A DNA stretch of 64,000 nucleotides, from the NCBI GenBank assembly GCA_964628465.1, contig CAZVOA010000002.1, positions 285,837 through 349,836 of the forward strand. Reading direction: 5' to 3'. Every line of letters begins with the position of its first letter. Within the stretch, counting starts at the first letter, position 1. A model generated the notes under the pieces. The model saw nothing but the letters and a program-made list of their open reading frames with translations. It did not search any database and was not told the origin of the DNA. Both the position numbers and the translations under genes were made by a program. The DNA is from JAFGPS01 sp964628465 (GTDB lineage: Bacteria > Planctomycetota > Phycisphaerae > Sedimentisphaerales > Anaerobacaceae). Shown here piece after piece: positions 26,780 to 35,813 of the stretch.

Positions 26780-27469
26780 TTACCTTCCAGTTTCACTCAA
26801 AGTTATAGTATAACCTTTAAGAGGGTTACCTTCGCTGTCGAGAATTCTTGCACAGAAATCTGCGGCTCCGCTGGCGTTAACAATACCGCCGCGTATAACA
26901 TTGATACCTTTTTTGAGAGTAAGGCGTTTTGAAATACCGTCATCAACTACGGTGCAGCGGTTGCCATAGATACCAATGACTTCTTTATCGTTGACCCACC
27001 AGACTGATGCAGAGTTGGAACCTACGCTAAGACGCGCATTTTTTACTTCCTCAGGGCAGTTAATAATAGTAACAGCCCAGAAAAGAGAGTTGTTGCAATT
27101 TGTTCCAACAAGTTCTGCAAAGTAATACAGATTTACATTGTATTCATTTGTATCAACCGCATGCCAGGTAAGTTCACGACCATTAGCTGTTACTTTGTCA
27201 CCAGCTTTAGGTACTATTTTCAGTTCATTGGCAAAATGCTCTGTTTTAACGGTTGTCTGAACAGCGGTCTGGGTATCTCCACTTGCTGAAATCGGTTCGA
27301 GAAGAAGCCATCTCTGTATGAAACCCATATCGTTCGGTACATTTTTAGCTGAATTTGCAACGTCAAGCTTAGGTACCTGGTTACATTTAGCTGTACCGGT
27401 AATACCAACAATCATAAATAATGCCAGCATGACGAATGCCCATGCCTTAATATATTTGTATTTATTCAT
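26780..27469 (-). CDS. Small secreted protein, paralogue 3
   Basis: This is the 229-residue counterpart of the gene at 21737-22429. It has a signal peptide, then FIQRWLLLEPISASG, QTAVQTTVKTEHFANEL, SVGSNSASVWWVNDKEV, DDGISKRLTLKKGINVIR and NASGAADFCARILDSEG. It is the third member of the second block (GH43b, GH43a, small protein) and lies upstream of GH62. Function is not established; an accessory role with the GH43/GH62 enzymes is inferred. Confidence 0.75.
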   Translation of the reverse strand: MNKYKYIKAWAFVMLALFMIVGITGTAKCNQVPKLDVANSAKNVPNDMGFIQRWLLLEPISASGDTQTAVQTTVKTEHFANELKIVPKAGDKVTANGRELTWHAVDTNEYNVNLYYFAELVGTNCNNSLFWAVTIINCPEEVKNARLSVGSNSASVWWVNDKEVIGIYGNRCTVVDDGISKRLTLKKGINVIRGGIVNASGAADFCARILDSEGNPLKGYTITLSETGR

Positions 27470-27528
27470 AAGTTTATTCCTTTTTAATCTAATCGTTTTA
27501 TAATTGTCAATTTCTCAGTTTCACGTAA

Positions 27529-29220
27529 TTATGGTTTCTTGAATTCCCAGCGTTGCTTGTCACTGCTCGGGTCGAATTTTTCCAGTGTCGCGAAACTAAA
27601 ACCGATAGCTGAAAGAGCCATTGGCTCTTTTGAACCCGGAACAACTTTTGGCATAATACGCCATGTGCCGTCATTAAGCTGCTCGATACGCCAGAGCTGT
27701 TCATCTGAACCAGTATAAGCAGGAAGTGTGACTAATTCCGCTTCTTCAGTCGCTGCTAAAGCACGGTCAGTACCTGCTATTTGAATCTTAAAATAAGGTG
27801 CGCCTAAGTAGCCGCCTTTACCTTCGGCTGGAGAAATTGTCCATTTCTGCTGAGCCTGGCAACTATATACTGCTAATCTTGCATCAATATTACCAGTTGG
27901 CCAGTTTGCCATAACGGATGCTGCATTTTGATCTGCAACAACGCCGCCGGAACCGCCAAACATTCCGCCGCCCATCATGCCGCCGCCCATACCACCAGCA
28001 CCACGACCAGCTCCAGCACCGCCACGTGCCATTCCAGCTCCAGCGCCGCCACCTAAACCACCAGGTGCCGCGCCCTGAGGAGCCATAGCTCCGGCAAAGT
28101 TACCTGCTCCAGGTACCGCTGCTCCAGGTGCTCCACCTTGTGCACCGCCTCGAGCGCCACGTGCGCCACCCATACCTGCGCCGCCGCGGCCACCACCCAT
28201 CATTCCGCCACCCATACCACCACGACCGCCGCCGCCAGCTTCCCTGCCAACTGCACGACCTTCTACCGCCAGTTCAAGTGCTGTACCATGACGAACTGAT
28301 TCTATTTCATACGTACCTGCTACCAGATTTTCGCCTGCTAATGGCCAGCCATCTTTCCAGATTAATGGAACAACATCAACTACACTGGCTCCGCCTCTAT
28401 CAAGGTCAGCTTCCCAGTGCAACGAAAATTTCTGTACGCCCTGTCCTTCATCAATCAGACCAAAGTGTCCTGCACCAATTTCGCGGCCTCTGGAACCGAG
28501 TACCAGTTTGCCGCCGCCCAGCATCATATCCAAACCAGTATTGTCAACGAATGGACCTGTTGGCTTTTTTGAACGGCCTACGCGGATATTATATTCTGAA
28601 TTTGCACCCTGACAGCAAGTACCATGAGTTGCTAATAAATAATAATAACCATCATGATAAATCATTGTTGTTGCTTCGCAGTTAACAGCAACGTCGGAAT
28701 ATTTATCATCAACACGTAAACCAGTCTTAGGATCAAGTTCAATTACTCGAGTGTATCCGAAATAGGAACCATATGTTAGCCAGAATTTACCTGTAGTTGG
28801 ATCAAGAAAACATCCCGGGTCAATAGGATTGATAAAATCGCCATCATATTCATAGCCGAACATACCACGCTGAACTTCTACAGTCCATTTATAATCCGGG
28901 GAATTGGGATTAAGACTCTTGGTCCATAAGAATGTTCCGTGAGAAATATACTGGAAATACTTGTCACCGATGTGAATAACATCTGGTGCTGCGCCAGTTG
29001 CCGGGCATCTGGTACCTGCGCGCCATGTCCAGCCATCCTCAGATTCCAGTGCGTTTCCACCTGTTCCCCAGGTGTACCACGTACCATCGCACTGCACAAG
29101 AGTAGATGGATCGTGAATCTGAACTTGACCATCAAGTGCAAATACAGGCACAGCCAGCGCAATAACAGCTATTGCCATAAAACTAACTGTGAATAATGGA
29201 AAACGTTTGATTTGATTCAT
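27529..29220 (-). CDS. GH43 arabinanase-type enzyme with lectin-like domain and Gly/Met/Arg tract (GH43a, copy B)
   Basis: It is organised like its paralogue at 22487-24199: signal peptide, GH43 propeller with D37 (IHDPST), D134 (IDPGCFLD) and E182 (NCEATT), then a trefoil-like domain with Q-x-W motifs (QQKWTI, EQLWRIEQ, KQRWEF). It is broken at about residues 327-427 by a Gly/Met/Arg/Ala tract such as GGGMMGGGRGGAGMGG. The tract starts and ends at the same points in both proteins but differs in detailed order, so it is older than, or has changed since, the duplication. Likely extracellular arabinan or arabinoxylan hydrolase. Confidence 0.88.
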   Translation of the reverse strand: MNQIKRFPLFTVSFMAIAVIALAVPVFALDGQVQIHDPSTLVQCDGTWYTWGTGGNALESEDGWTWRAGTRCPATGAAPDVIHIGDKYFQYISHGTFLWTKSLNPNSPDYKWTVEVQRGMFGYEYDGDFINPIDPGCFLDPTTGKFWLTYGSYFGYTRVIELDPKTGLRVDDKYSDVAVNCEATTMIYHDGYYYLLATHGTCCQGANSEYNIRVGRSKKPTGPFVDNTGLDMMLGGGKLVLGSRGREIGAGHFGLIDEGQGVQKFSLHWEADLDRGGASVVDVVPLIWKDGWPLAGENLVAGTYEIESVRHGTALELAVEGRAVGREAGGGGRGGMGGGMMGGGRGGAGMGGARGARGGAQGGAPGAAVPGAGNFAGAMAPQGAAPGGLGGGAGAGMARGGAGAGRGAGGMGGGMMGGGMFGGSGGVVADQNAASVMANWPTGNIDARLAVYSCQAQQKWTISPAEGKGGYLGAPYFKIQIAGTDRALAATEEAELVTLPAYTGSDEQLWRIEQLNDGTWRIMPKVVPGSKEPMALSAIGFSFATLEKFDPSSDKQRWEFKKP

Positions 29221-29365
29221 AGTTCACTGCTCCTTAATAATTTTTGTTATTGTAATAAACTATGCCAGGGCTACTGCACCAAGGCCATGAACTGGTCGGA
29301 ATTGTACCAGACAATATATTGAATAGTCCAGTGAAAAGTTATCCAATTTAATATATATGAAGAAC
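29221..29365 (-). promoter_or_regulatory. Duplicated upstream region with promoter and possible operator (copy B)
   Basis: It is the counterpart of 24200-24345. TACAAT (29301-29306) lies 18 bases from TGGACT (29325-29330) on the minus strand, the same spacing as in copy A. A CCTTGG/CCTGG imperfect palindrome (29266-29287) occupies the same leader position. The stretch 29366-29584 is AT-rich and shows no gene or clear element. Confidence 0.55.
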
Positions 29366-29584
29366 AAAATACAAATTTAGAGGATTTTTTACTAAAATAC
29401 GGATTTTGACTAAAGAAAAACAAAACTTTGGATTATTGAAAAATACGATACCGTACTAAACTTATTAATCCTGATATACAATTTATTAGAGGTCTCAAAA
29501 TTTTATTACTACATTTAACTTTTTATAAGAACCGAATTTTCACAAAAAATCTATTAAATACGATTTTATAAAAAATATTTTTAT

Positions 29585-30775
29585 TTAATCGAGATTTATT
29601 TCTACTTTCCAGTGTTCTTTTATGGTTTTAAGCTCATCCATAGTAACATATGAAACAGCTCCGTGCTTGGGTCGGCTGAAGTTAGTACCTTTCATTACAC
29701 CGTCATTAAATCGACCAATGTTCTTGTATGTTTCAAAATCGGTCGTTTCGCTGAATCCCATGTTACCTGCACCGTAGGCGTCATACATTAATACGTACAC
29801 GTCAGTTCCTATACGTTTAAAGACCTGAGGCGCTTCGCAGGAAATCGTTTCCGGATCAATTCTCTTTTGTACGACAGGATAACCTTCAGTAATTTTATCT
29901 GATACAGAATGTTCGATACCCGGCGTACCTGTTTCCTTGGATGAATAAAACAGGTGGAACTTGTCACCTACCTTAATAATGTCACTGTCAATCACATGAA
30001 GTTTATTTCTTACATCGTCGGTAAGATTTCCTTCCGGGCCAGGGAACTGAAAAAGAATTTCAGGTTTGGTTTCCATTTTTGTGAAAGCATCGTCAGTATA
30101 AGCATAATAGATATGGTCAACGCCGCGACCCATCTTCATTGTAAATGCAATTAACATTTTCCCCTTTTCCTCGTCATAAATCATCGAAGGAGCCCATGAA
30201 CAGCCAATCTCTGCCAATTCAGGAAAAGCCTTATCGATTCTGAAAGCTGAACTCGTCCAGTGAATAAGGTCCCACGATTTCATCATAACAAGAGAACGGT
30301 TGTTGCCCCAGCCGTATTGAGCTTCGGGACGTTCCCATTGTGTTTCGCGAACTCCGGCTCGCTGGCCTGATGTGTGCAAATCTGTCATTGCTACATAGAA
30401 CGCTCCATCGGGACCGCGTGTAATATATGGGTCACGAACACCTTTCTGCTCGGCGAGAATTTTTCCATCGAATACAGGCTGCCCACCATTTATATCAGTA
30501 AAAGTGTAACCATCCCGGCTGATTGCGAGATAGCCGCAATGAGTCTGATCCAAAAAATAAATCATGATATAACCGGCATAATCTTTCTCTTCGAGTTTGC
30601 GTGCACTTTCTGGTTTTTCAATTGTTGGTACAACTTCAATACCTGTCGGACGAGCAGGTTCTGTATTAGCCTGCGTAAATCCGCCGCGTCTCAACTGGGA
30701 CGGCTGCGCATCTATTTCGGAAATAACAAAAAATCCAATCGAAGCAAACATAATGGAAAGAAATACACGAGTCAT
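29585..30775 (-). CDS. GH43 family glycosidase (GH43b, copy B)
   Basis: Paralogue of 24394-25533 with the same layout: signal peptide, an RRGG-containing linker (QPSQLRRGGFTQANT), then the propeller. Candidate acids are Asp in GVRDPYITRG, Asp in IDSDIIKVGDKFHLFY and Glu in CEAPQVFKRIG. It differs by a loop of about 17 residues (FPGPEGNLTDDVRNKLHV) before the second acid. It begins 33 bases after the end of the upstream beta-xylosidase-like gene, so the two are co-transcribed. Exact specificity is not known. Confidence 0.82.
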   Translation of the reverse strand: MTRVFLSIMFASIGFFVISEIDAQPSQLRRGGFTQANTEPARPTGIEVVPTIEKPESARKLEEKDYAGYIMIYFLDQTHCGYLAISRDGYTFTDINGGQPVFDGKILAEQKGVRDPYITRGPDGAFYVAMTDLHTSGQRAGVRETQWERPEAQYGWGNNRSLVMMKSWDLIHWTSSAFRIDKAFPELAEIGCSWAPSMIYDEEKGKMLIAFTMKMGRGVDHIYYAYTDDAFTKMETKPEILFQFPGPEGNLTDDVRNKLHVIDSDIIKVGDKFHLFYSSKETGTPGIEHSVSDKITEGYPVVQKRIDPETISCEAPQVFKRIGTDVYVLMYDAYGAGNMGFSETTDFETYKNIGRFNDGVMKGTNFSRPKHGAVSYVTMDELKTIKEHWKVEINLD

Positions 30776-30808
30776 AATATTATCCTTTATAATGAGAAAT
30801 ACTTATTA

Positions 30809-32527
30809 TTAATTGTGAGTGAACATACCCAATGTCACGCCCTGAAAACCACCGGCGGTATCAGTACTTAGGAATGTTGAATCGAGGTCATTGCCGAGTT
30901 GGGTAAACTGGCCGTTACCAATTTTATAATACAAACGAGTCACTGTGCCCGCGCCTTCAATCTTGAGTTCGATTGATTTTATATTCTCTGGAAGTTTCTC
31001 AGAAATCTGTGGAGTAGCTTGCGCCGGAGCGGCACCTCGACCACCTCTTCCACCGCGGCCTGCAGGAACAGATGGTTTTTCGAAAGAAACTTCAGTAAGA
31101 TTACCGGAATCTATTTTCACATTAATAGCATAGTAATTGTCATCATCCTGGAAAGCGACAAGACCGGCTGTACAATTAGCCGTTTGAGGCTGAGCGGTCA
31201 TTGTCACCGTGCATGTAAAATTATTATTCTGCTGACGAATTCCAAGATATGACGGATTGCTTTGATTCGATAAAAGGTCCACGCGAGGTTCGAGGTAAAG
31301 TGCTTTATCTGTTTTAGAAATCACGTACCATTTAGACACGGGTTTTCTTATGCCAATCCATCTGTAATGTAAAGTATCGGAATCAAAATTATCTGTAAAT
31401 GTTATGTTTCCGGTTGTCGGAACAGCCGGAGCTTTATCAGCGGGAAGATTTGGTTTCTTGACTGTTAAAGAAACTGCTTTGTTCGGCTGCAAAATAACCG
31501 GCCAGCCGTCGTCAGTCCATGTCACAAACAGCATAAATGTCTGGCGGCCTGTATTATAATTGCTGCCGTCATAAGGCTGGCAGCCAAGAAATACTGCATA
31601 CCAGTCGCCGCTTTGTGTCTGAACCATATCAGCGTGACCTGTACATGTCACTGGGTTGGAACGATTGTCCGGTAAGCCCATCTGAGTCAGGATAGGATTC
31701 TTTTCCCAGGGGACATAAGGCCCGAGAAGAGAATCGGACCTGAAGATTACTTCTGTATGATTCGTACTTGTTCCGCCCTGCGCACACATGAGATAATATT
31801 TTCCATTTATCTTGTACATGTGAGGACCTTCGCACCAATGAGGCTGTTTGGAAATATCTGTACCGCCGTTAACAAGCACGGTTTTTTCGCCTAAAAATTT
31901 CTTTTGTTCGATATCGTACTGCTGAATTTTAATCGCACGATGACCGCTATATATTGGTTGTCCCACAGGGTCGTCACAACTAAGAATATAGCATTTGCCG
32001 TCATCGTCCCAGAAGATATCGGGATCGATTCCACCGACTTCTCTCAGAGCCACTGGTTCGGACCATGGACCTTTAGGGTCAGTTGCAGTGACATAAAAAT
32101 TATTAAGCCCTCCGACGAGAGTATTTATCATATAGAATGTACCTTTATGATAACGAATTGTCGGAGCGTATGTCCCACGTGACATATCTCCGCCGCTAAT
32201 CTGGAACTGCGAAGGTCTATCGATTACGTTTCCAATTTGAGTCCAGTTTACCAAATCTTTGGAATGCCAAATCGGAATGCTCGGAAAATAATTGAACGCT
32301 GAATTGACGAGATAATAATCGTCACCAACCCGGCAAATAGATGGGTCGGGATAAAAACCGGCAACAATCGGATTAAGATATTCACCTGTACCAAGAGTAA
32401 TATCAGTTTTCCCTGTGTAAGTAAAAGAACTGAACTGAACCCATGTAGAAGTATTCATTGAGTCAGCGGCTAAAGTTATCGAAGTCAGGAAAAACAACAA
32501 TGAATACAAAATGAATTTCTTTAACAT
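30809..32527 (-). CDS. GH43 beta-xylosidase/arabinofuranosidase-type enzyme with C-terminal beta-sandwich
   Basis: After a signal peptide, a classical GH43 propeller shows all three acids: Asp in AGFYPDPSICR, Asp in GGIDPDIFWDDDG and Glu in HWCEGPHMYKINGKYYL. From about residue 370 a beta-sandwich follows (ITFTDNFDSDTLHYRWIGIR), the accessory domain typical of XynB-like GH43 enzymes. A RGGRGGRG tract lies inside this second domain at about 490, just after the VPAG segment. It probably acts on xylo-oligosaccharides or arabinose substituents. The ATG at 32527 is preferred to 32533 because GAGG then stands seven bases away. A terminator-like hairpin lies directly upstream. Confidence 0.88.
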   Translation of the reverse strand: MLKKFILYSLLFFLTSITLAADSMNTSTWVQFSSFTYTGKTDITLGTGEYLNPIVAGFYPDPSICRVGDDYYLVNSAFNYFPSIPIWHSKDLVNWTQIGNVIDRPSQFQISGGDMSRGTYAPTIRYHKGTFYMINTLVGGLNNFYVTATDPKGPWSEPVALREVGGIDPDIFWDDDGKCYILSCDDPVGQPIYSGHRAIKIQQYDIEQKKFLGEKTVLVNGGTDISKQPHWCEGPHMYKINGKYYLMCAQGGTSTNHTEVIFRSDSLLGPYVPWEKNPILTQMGLPDNRSNPVTCTGHADMVQTQSGDWYAVFLGCQPYDGSNYNTGRQTFMLFVTWTDDGWPVILQPNKAVSLTVKKPNLPADKAPAVPTTGNITFTDNFDSDTLHYRWIGIRKPVSKWYVISKTDKALYLEPRVDLLSNQSNPSYLGIRQQNNNFTCTVTMTAQPQTANCTAGLVAFQDDDNYYAINVKIDSGNLTEVSFEKPSVPAGRGGRGGRGAAPAQATPQISEKLPENIKSIELKIEGAGTVTRLYYKIGNGQFTQLGNDLDSTFLSTDTAGGFQGVTLGMFTHN

Positions 32528-32540
32528 AATCATACCTCAT

Positions 32541-32586
32541 AAAAAAACCGGATTCCCGACCAGCAATTAAGCGACCGAGAATCCGG
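32541..32586 (-). terminator. Terminator or attenuator hairpin directly before the GH43 gene
   Basis: On the minus strand CCGGATTCTCGG pairs with CCGAATCCGG-type sequence around a loop and is followed by TTTTTTT, a standard intrinsic terminator for the upstream SGNH gene. It ends within 15 bases of the next start codon and leaves no room for another promoter, so it may partly attenuate the operon. Confidence 0.75.
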
Positions 32587-32652
32587 AAATGCGATAAATT
32601 AAAATGTCAAACTCATAATCAGGTTAACCTGACAAAAAGTAATTATTATTAA

Positions 32653-33675
32653 CTATTTGACCCATTCCTTCAGGGTATCAACGACCGCGGCTCCCCATAT
32701 ATCAAAACCTTCCTCTATTGGATGAAGGTTTTCATTTGGACGGAAACCAATCAGGCTGCCGTCTTCCTTGAGAAACTTCGAATTGATGTCCGTAAAGAAT
32801 ATGTGCTTTCCGTCATGCAGTTTCTTAACAATATTATTGGCTGTTTCGCATTTGCGGCGATTGGAGTCATTCGGACCTGAGCCGCGTGGAAAAATGGCCA
32901 TAAGCATAATCTTGGCATCAGGAAAATCCTTGCGCAATTCATAAACTACTGCGCCAAGACCCTCGGCAATTTCCTCACCTGTACTGCTGCCGGTGTTGTT
33001 GGTACCGAGCATGAGCATCACTGCCTTTGGTTTGTGGCCCTGACCTTCGCCATTCTGCAAACGTCCAAGCACGCCTTGAGTAGTGTCACCTGCGATACCA
33101 AAATTTGCGACCTTCATATCGCCGAAATATTTATCGAAAAGTCGCTTGCCGCCTAAATAGCCCGACATATCGCCTTCTCCTACCGTCCAGAGATAAGTAA
33201 TCGAGTCACCGAGAAACATGACATCGAAATCTCCGTTTTTGGCTATCTCAACAAAGCTGTCATGCTGACCGCCGCGTGGAGCAGTTGGACGAATACATGG
33301 ATTGTCTCGCGGTACCTGGACAGTCAATAATGATGCATACTTTTTCAACAGGTCCTTATCGGCGCCTGTGCTGGTACCGGCGAATTTCTGCAATTCTGCA
33401 TTTATTGTTGCAACTTCTTCGGCAGTTGGTCGTGGAATCGCAACTTCCGGAGGAACCGGAGCTGGAGGTCCGGCCTGAACTGCACCGCCTCCAAAACCTG
33501 CACCTCCTCGCCTGCTCTGCATTGCATTTCCTCGAGTACCTTGTGCTGCACTGCCGCGGTCGCCTAACGCCGCCCCAGTGTTGGAAGCAGATCCCGGTTG
33601 CGCCTGTACATCCCATAGTGCGGCAGTTAATATCATTACACAAGCAATAAATATTAGTATAAATCTCTTTCTCAT
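32653..33675 (-). CDS. Secreted SGNH/GDSL hydrolase, probable carbohydrate esterase (copy 1)
   Basis: It has a signal peptide and then a low-complexity part rich in Gly, Arg and Ala up to about residue 70, ending in GPPAPVPPEVAIPRP. The SGNH domain shows the catalytic Ser in MFLGDSITYLW, the oxyanion Gly in FGIAGDTTQG, Asn in MLGTNNTG, and the Asp/His end in LHPIEEGFDIWG. Members near GH43 and GH62 genes commonly remove acetyl groups from xylan; the specificity here is inferred from position. It is closely related to the next gene upstream. The frame opens at a GTG one codon before the ATG. Confidence 0.85.
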   Translation of the reverse strand: MRKRFILIFIACVMILTAALWDVQAQPGSASNTGAALGDRGSAAQGTRGNAMQSRRGGAGFGGGAVQAGPPAPVPPEVAIPRPTAEEVATINAELQKFAGTSTGADKDLLKKYASLLTVQVPRDNPCIRPTAPRGGQHDSFVEIAKNGDFDVMFLGDSITYLWTVGEGDMSGYLGGKRLFDKYFGDMKVANFGIAGDTTQGVLGRLQNGEGQGHKPKAVMLMLGTNNTGSSTGEEIAEGLGAVVYELRKDFPDAKIMLMAIFPRGSGPNDSNRRKCETANNIVKKLHDGKHIFFTDINSKFLKEDGSLIGFRPNENLHPIEEGFDIWGAAVVDTLKEWVK

Positions 33676-33723
33676 CACTAATATCCCTTCAATAGGTTTA
33701 AAAGCTTATAATTAACTGCCGAA

Positions 33724-34701
33724 TTACTTAGCCAAGCTTTTAAGTTTATCTGCTACGGCTGATGCCCAGATTTCATAACCTTCGGTATTGGGATGAAGAT
33801 TGTCGCCGCCGAATCCTTTTAAACTGCCGTCAGCGTTCAGGAACTTATCATTGATATTCATAAAGAATACATTTTTACCGTTATCCAGCTTTTTAATGAT
33901 TGCGTTAGCTTCTTCATTAACTACACGATTTCTATCGGAAGCATTGGCGCCTCGCGGGAAAATGGCAAGTAACAGAATTTTAGCATCAGGGAAATTCTTA
34001 TGAAGTTCCAAAACAACTGCGCCAACACCTTCGGCAATTTCAGCACCGGAACAACTGCCGGTACTATTAGTACCAATCATAAGCATAACTGCTTTTGGTT
34101 TATGACCCTGACCTTCACCATTCTGCAAACCCCAGAGGAGACCCTGAGTAGTATCACCGGCTACTGCAAAATTGGCTACTTTCATGTCACCGAAATATTT
34201 ATCGAAAACAGATTTGCCGCTCTGGCTCCACCAGTCTGTAATTGAATCTCCATGAAAGAGAATATCAAATTGCTGATTATTGGCAATCTCGACGAAAGCG
34301 TCATGTCTTGAAGCACGTACGCCGCCTGAGGTTGGACGAACACATGGATTGTCACGTGGAACCTGTACTTTTAAAAGAGAAGCATATTTCTTCAAAAGAT
34401 CCTTGTTTGCCGAAGTATTACTGCTTACGAACTGCTCCAACGCGGCATTAATCTTTGCGACTTCATCTGCTGAAGGCCTTGCTATTGCGACTTCAGCCGG
34501 TACTGGGGCTGGAGGTCCGGGAGGTGTTACTGGGCCGCGACCGCCCATCATACCGCCACCCATCATTCCACCCATCATGCCGCCGCCACGGGTAGCACCA
34601 CCACGAGTTGCGCCGCGGGTTTGCGGATCCTGCGCAAAAGACAAACTGGAAACAATTAACATAGCGCACAGAACGAGAGCTAATATCGTTTTCTTTCTCA
34701 T
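33724..34701 (-). CDS. Secreted SGNH/GDSL hydrolase, probable carbohydrate esterase (copy 2)
   Basis: Tandem paralogue of the previous gene, separated by 48 bases. Signal peptide, then a tract of Gly, Met and Arg (GGGMMGGMMGGGMMGGRG) running into GPPAPVPAEVAIARP. The SGNH residues are Ser in LFHGDSITDWW, Gly in FAVAGDTTQG, Asn in MIGTNSTG, and His in DNLHPNTEGYEIW. It is the first gene of the cluster; GAGGAG lies seven bases before the ATG at 34701. Likely an acetylxylan-type esterase, by context. Confidence 0.85.
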   Translation of the reverse strand: MRKKTILALVLCAMLIVSSLSFAQDPQTRGATRGGATRGGGMMGGMMGGGMMGGRGPVTPPGPPAPVPAEVAIARPSADEVAKINAALEQFVSSNTSANKDLLKKYASLLKVQVPRDNPCVRPTSGGVRASRHDAFVEIANNQQFDILFHGDSITDWWSQSGKSVFDKYFGDMKVANFAVAGDTTQGLLWGLQNGEGQGHKPKAVMLMIGTNSTGSCSGAEIAEGVGAVVLELHKNFPDAKILLLAIFPRGANASDRNRVVNEEANAIIKKLDNGKNVFFMNINDKFLNADGSLKGFGGDNLHPNTEGYEIWASAVADKLKSLAK

Positions 34702-34768
34702 AAAAAATCTCCTCAAAAAATGTTCATAGTTGTTTGTGTCTATACATACATATTATGACTAAGCCTTG

Positions 34769-34797
34769 ATTTTACTAATATGAAATCCATCTTACAA
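34769..34797 (-). promoter_or_regulatory. Candidate promoter of the hemicellulose cluster
   Basis: TTGTAA and TAAAAT with a spacer of 17 bases point towards the first SGNH gene, about 70 bases upstream of its start. Confidence 0.4.
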
Positions 34798-34941
34798 GCT
34801 TTGCCTGAAAAATTTGTAAAAAAACTGTAGTTTAACCTTCTTTTATCAATTTAAACCGTTTAGAAGTGTAAAAAAAGAAATATTAAACTTTGTTGAATGA
34901 TTGACGCGCAAGAGATTATTGGTTAGATTTATTTAAAATTC

Positions 34942-34988
34942 ACCGCAAAGGTCACTCTGCATTCAGCATTCTCAGCGTTCCCAGCGGT
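34942..34988. repeat. Short member of the ACCGC inverted-repeat family
   Basis: The element begins ACCGCAAAGG and ends CCAGCGGT, with internal text like CTCAGCGTTCCCAGCGG. It is related to the arms at 12175-12327 and 43513-43592. It ends 15 bases before the coaE start. Confidence 0.55.
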
Positions 34989-35003
34989 ATAAATGGTATG
35001 TAA

Positions 35004-35615
35004 ATGAAGAATATAAAACCAATAATTGGAATAATGGGCGGTATTGGATCGGGTAAAAGTACCGTAGCCGCCGAATTTGCGAAACTTGGCTGCAAAATCA
35101 TCGACGCAGACAAGATTGCTCATGATTTGCTCGAAGAAAATGAAGTTCGTAAGCAGATAATCGCCCTTTTCGGTAATGAAATCATCGATTCGCAATGTAA
35201 AATTGACAGAAAAAAAATCTCGGAAATTGTTTTTAACAGTCCCGAATTATTACTTAAACTTAATAATATAATACATCCCGGAGTATTGCAAAAAACAGAG
35301 GAACTTATAGAACAGTATAATAAGGATAACCAATGCAAAGCGATTATTCTTGATATGCCTTTATTGGTCGAAGTTGGCTGGGATAAACGCTGCGACAGGC
35401 TGATTTTTGTCGATTGTGATGAAAAAATTAGGAAAATTCGGGTAAATAATAAATTTTCTGAAAAAAATCACATAAAAAATCGGGAAAATTTCCAAATTTC
35501 TCTGGACAAAAAGAAAAACATCGCCGATAATACGGTAAATAACAATTCTGACTTCTCGACTTTGGTCAGGCAGATCGCTGAGATTTTCTCATACATTATG
35601 ATGAATGAATGTTAA
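35004..35615 (+). CDS. coaE: Dephospho-CoA kinase
   Basis: It phosphorylates dephospho-CoA, the last step of coenzyme A synthesis. The P-loop GGIGSGKST (12-20), IDADKIAHDLL and the segment ILDMPLLVEVGWDKRCDRLIFVD are conserved. At 203 residues it has the normal length. The C-terminal third (about 150-185) is rich in Lys and Asn and less conserved than usual. No Shine-Dalgarno sequence is seen; a repeat element ends 15 bases before the ATG. Confidence 0.92.
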   Translation: MKNIKPIIGIMGGIGSGKSTVAAEFAKLGCKIIDADKIAHDLLEENEVRKQIIALFGNEIIDSQCKIDRKKISEIVFNSPELLLKLNNIIHPGVLQKTEELIEQYNKDNQCKAIILDMPLLVEVGWDKRCDRLIFVDCDEKIRKIRVNNKFSEKNHIKNRENFQISLDKKKNIADNTVNNNSDFSTLVRQIAEIFSYIMMNEC

Positions 35616-35813
35616 GCGGGGTTAATTGCAGATCGTTTTATATTACCCGTTTTTAGTAAATAGATTACTTCTGCTGATGAAAAAACAATCCCTTTAGATT
35701 TCCGGCGGGAAACAGGGAATATAATATTGTAATAATTAGAATTTGCCCCCGGCTCACAAATGGAAAGAGCAAGGATATCGCGGCAAAAATAATATGTTTA
35801 AAAAGGAGAAATG

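Noticed and set aside
28128..28685. Open frame of 185 codons on the plus strand
   Set aside because: It lies wholly antisense to GH43a copy B and has a biased His/Leu/Arg composition that comes from the repeat tract.
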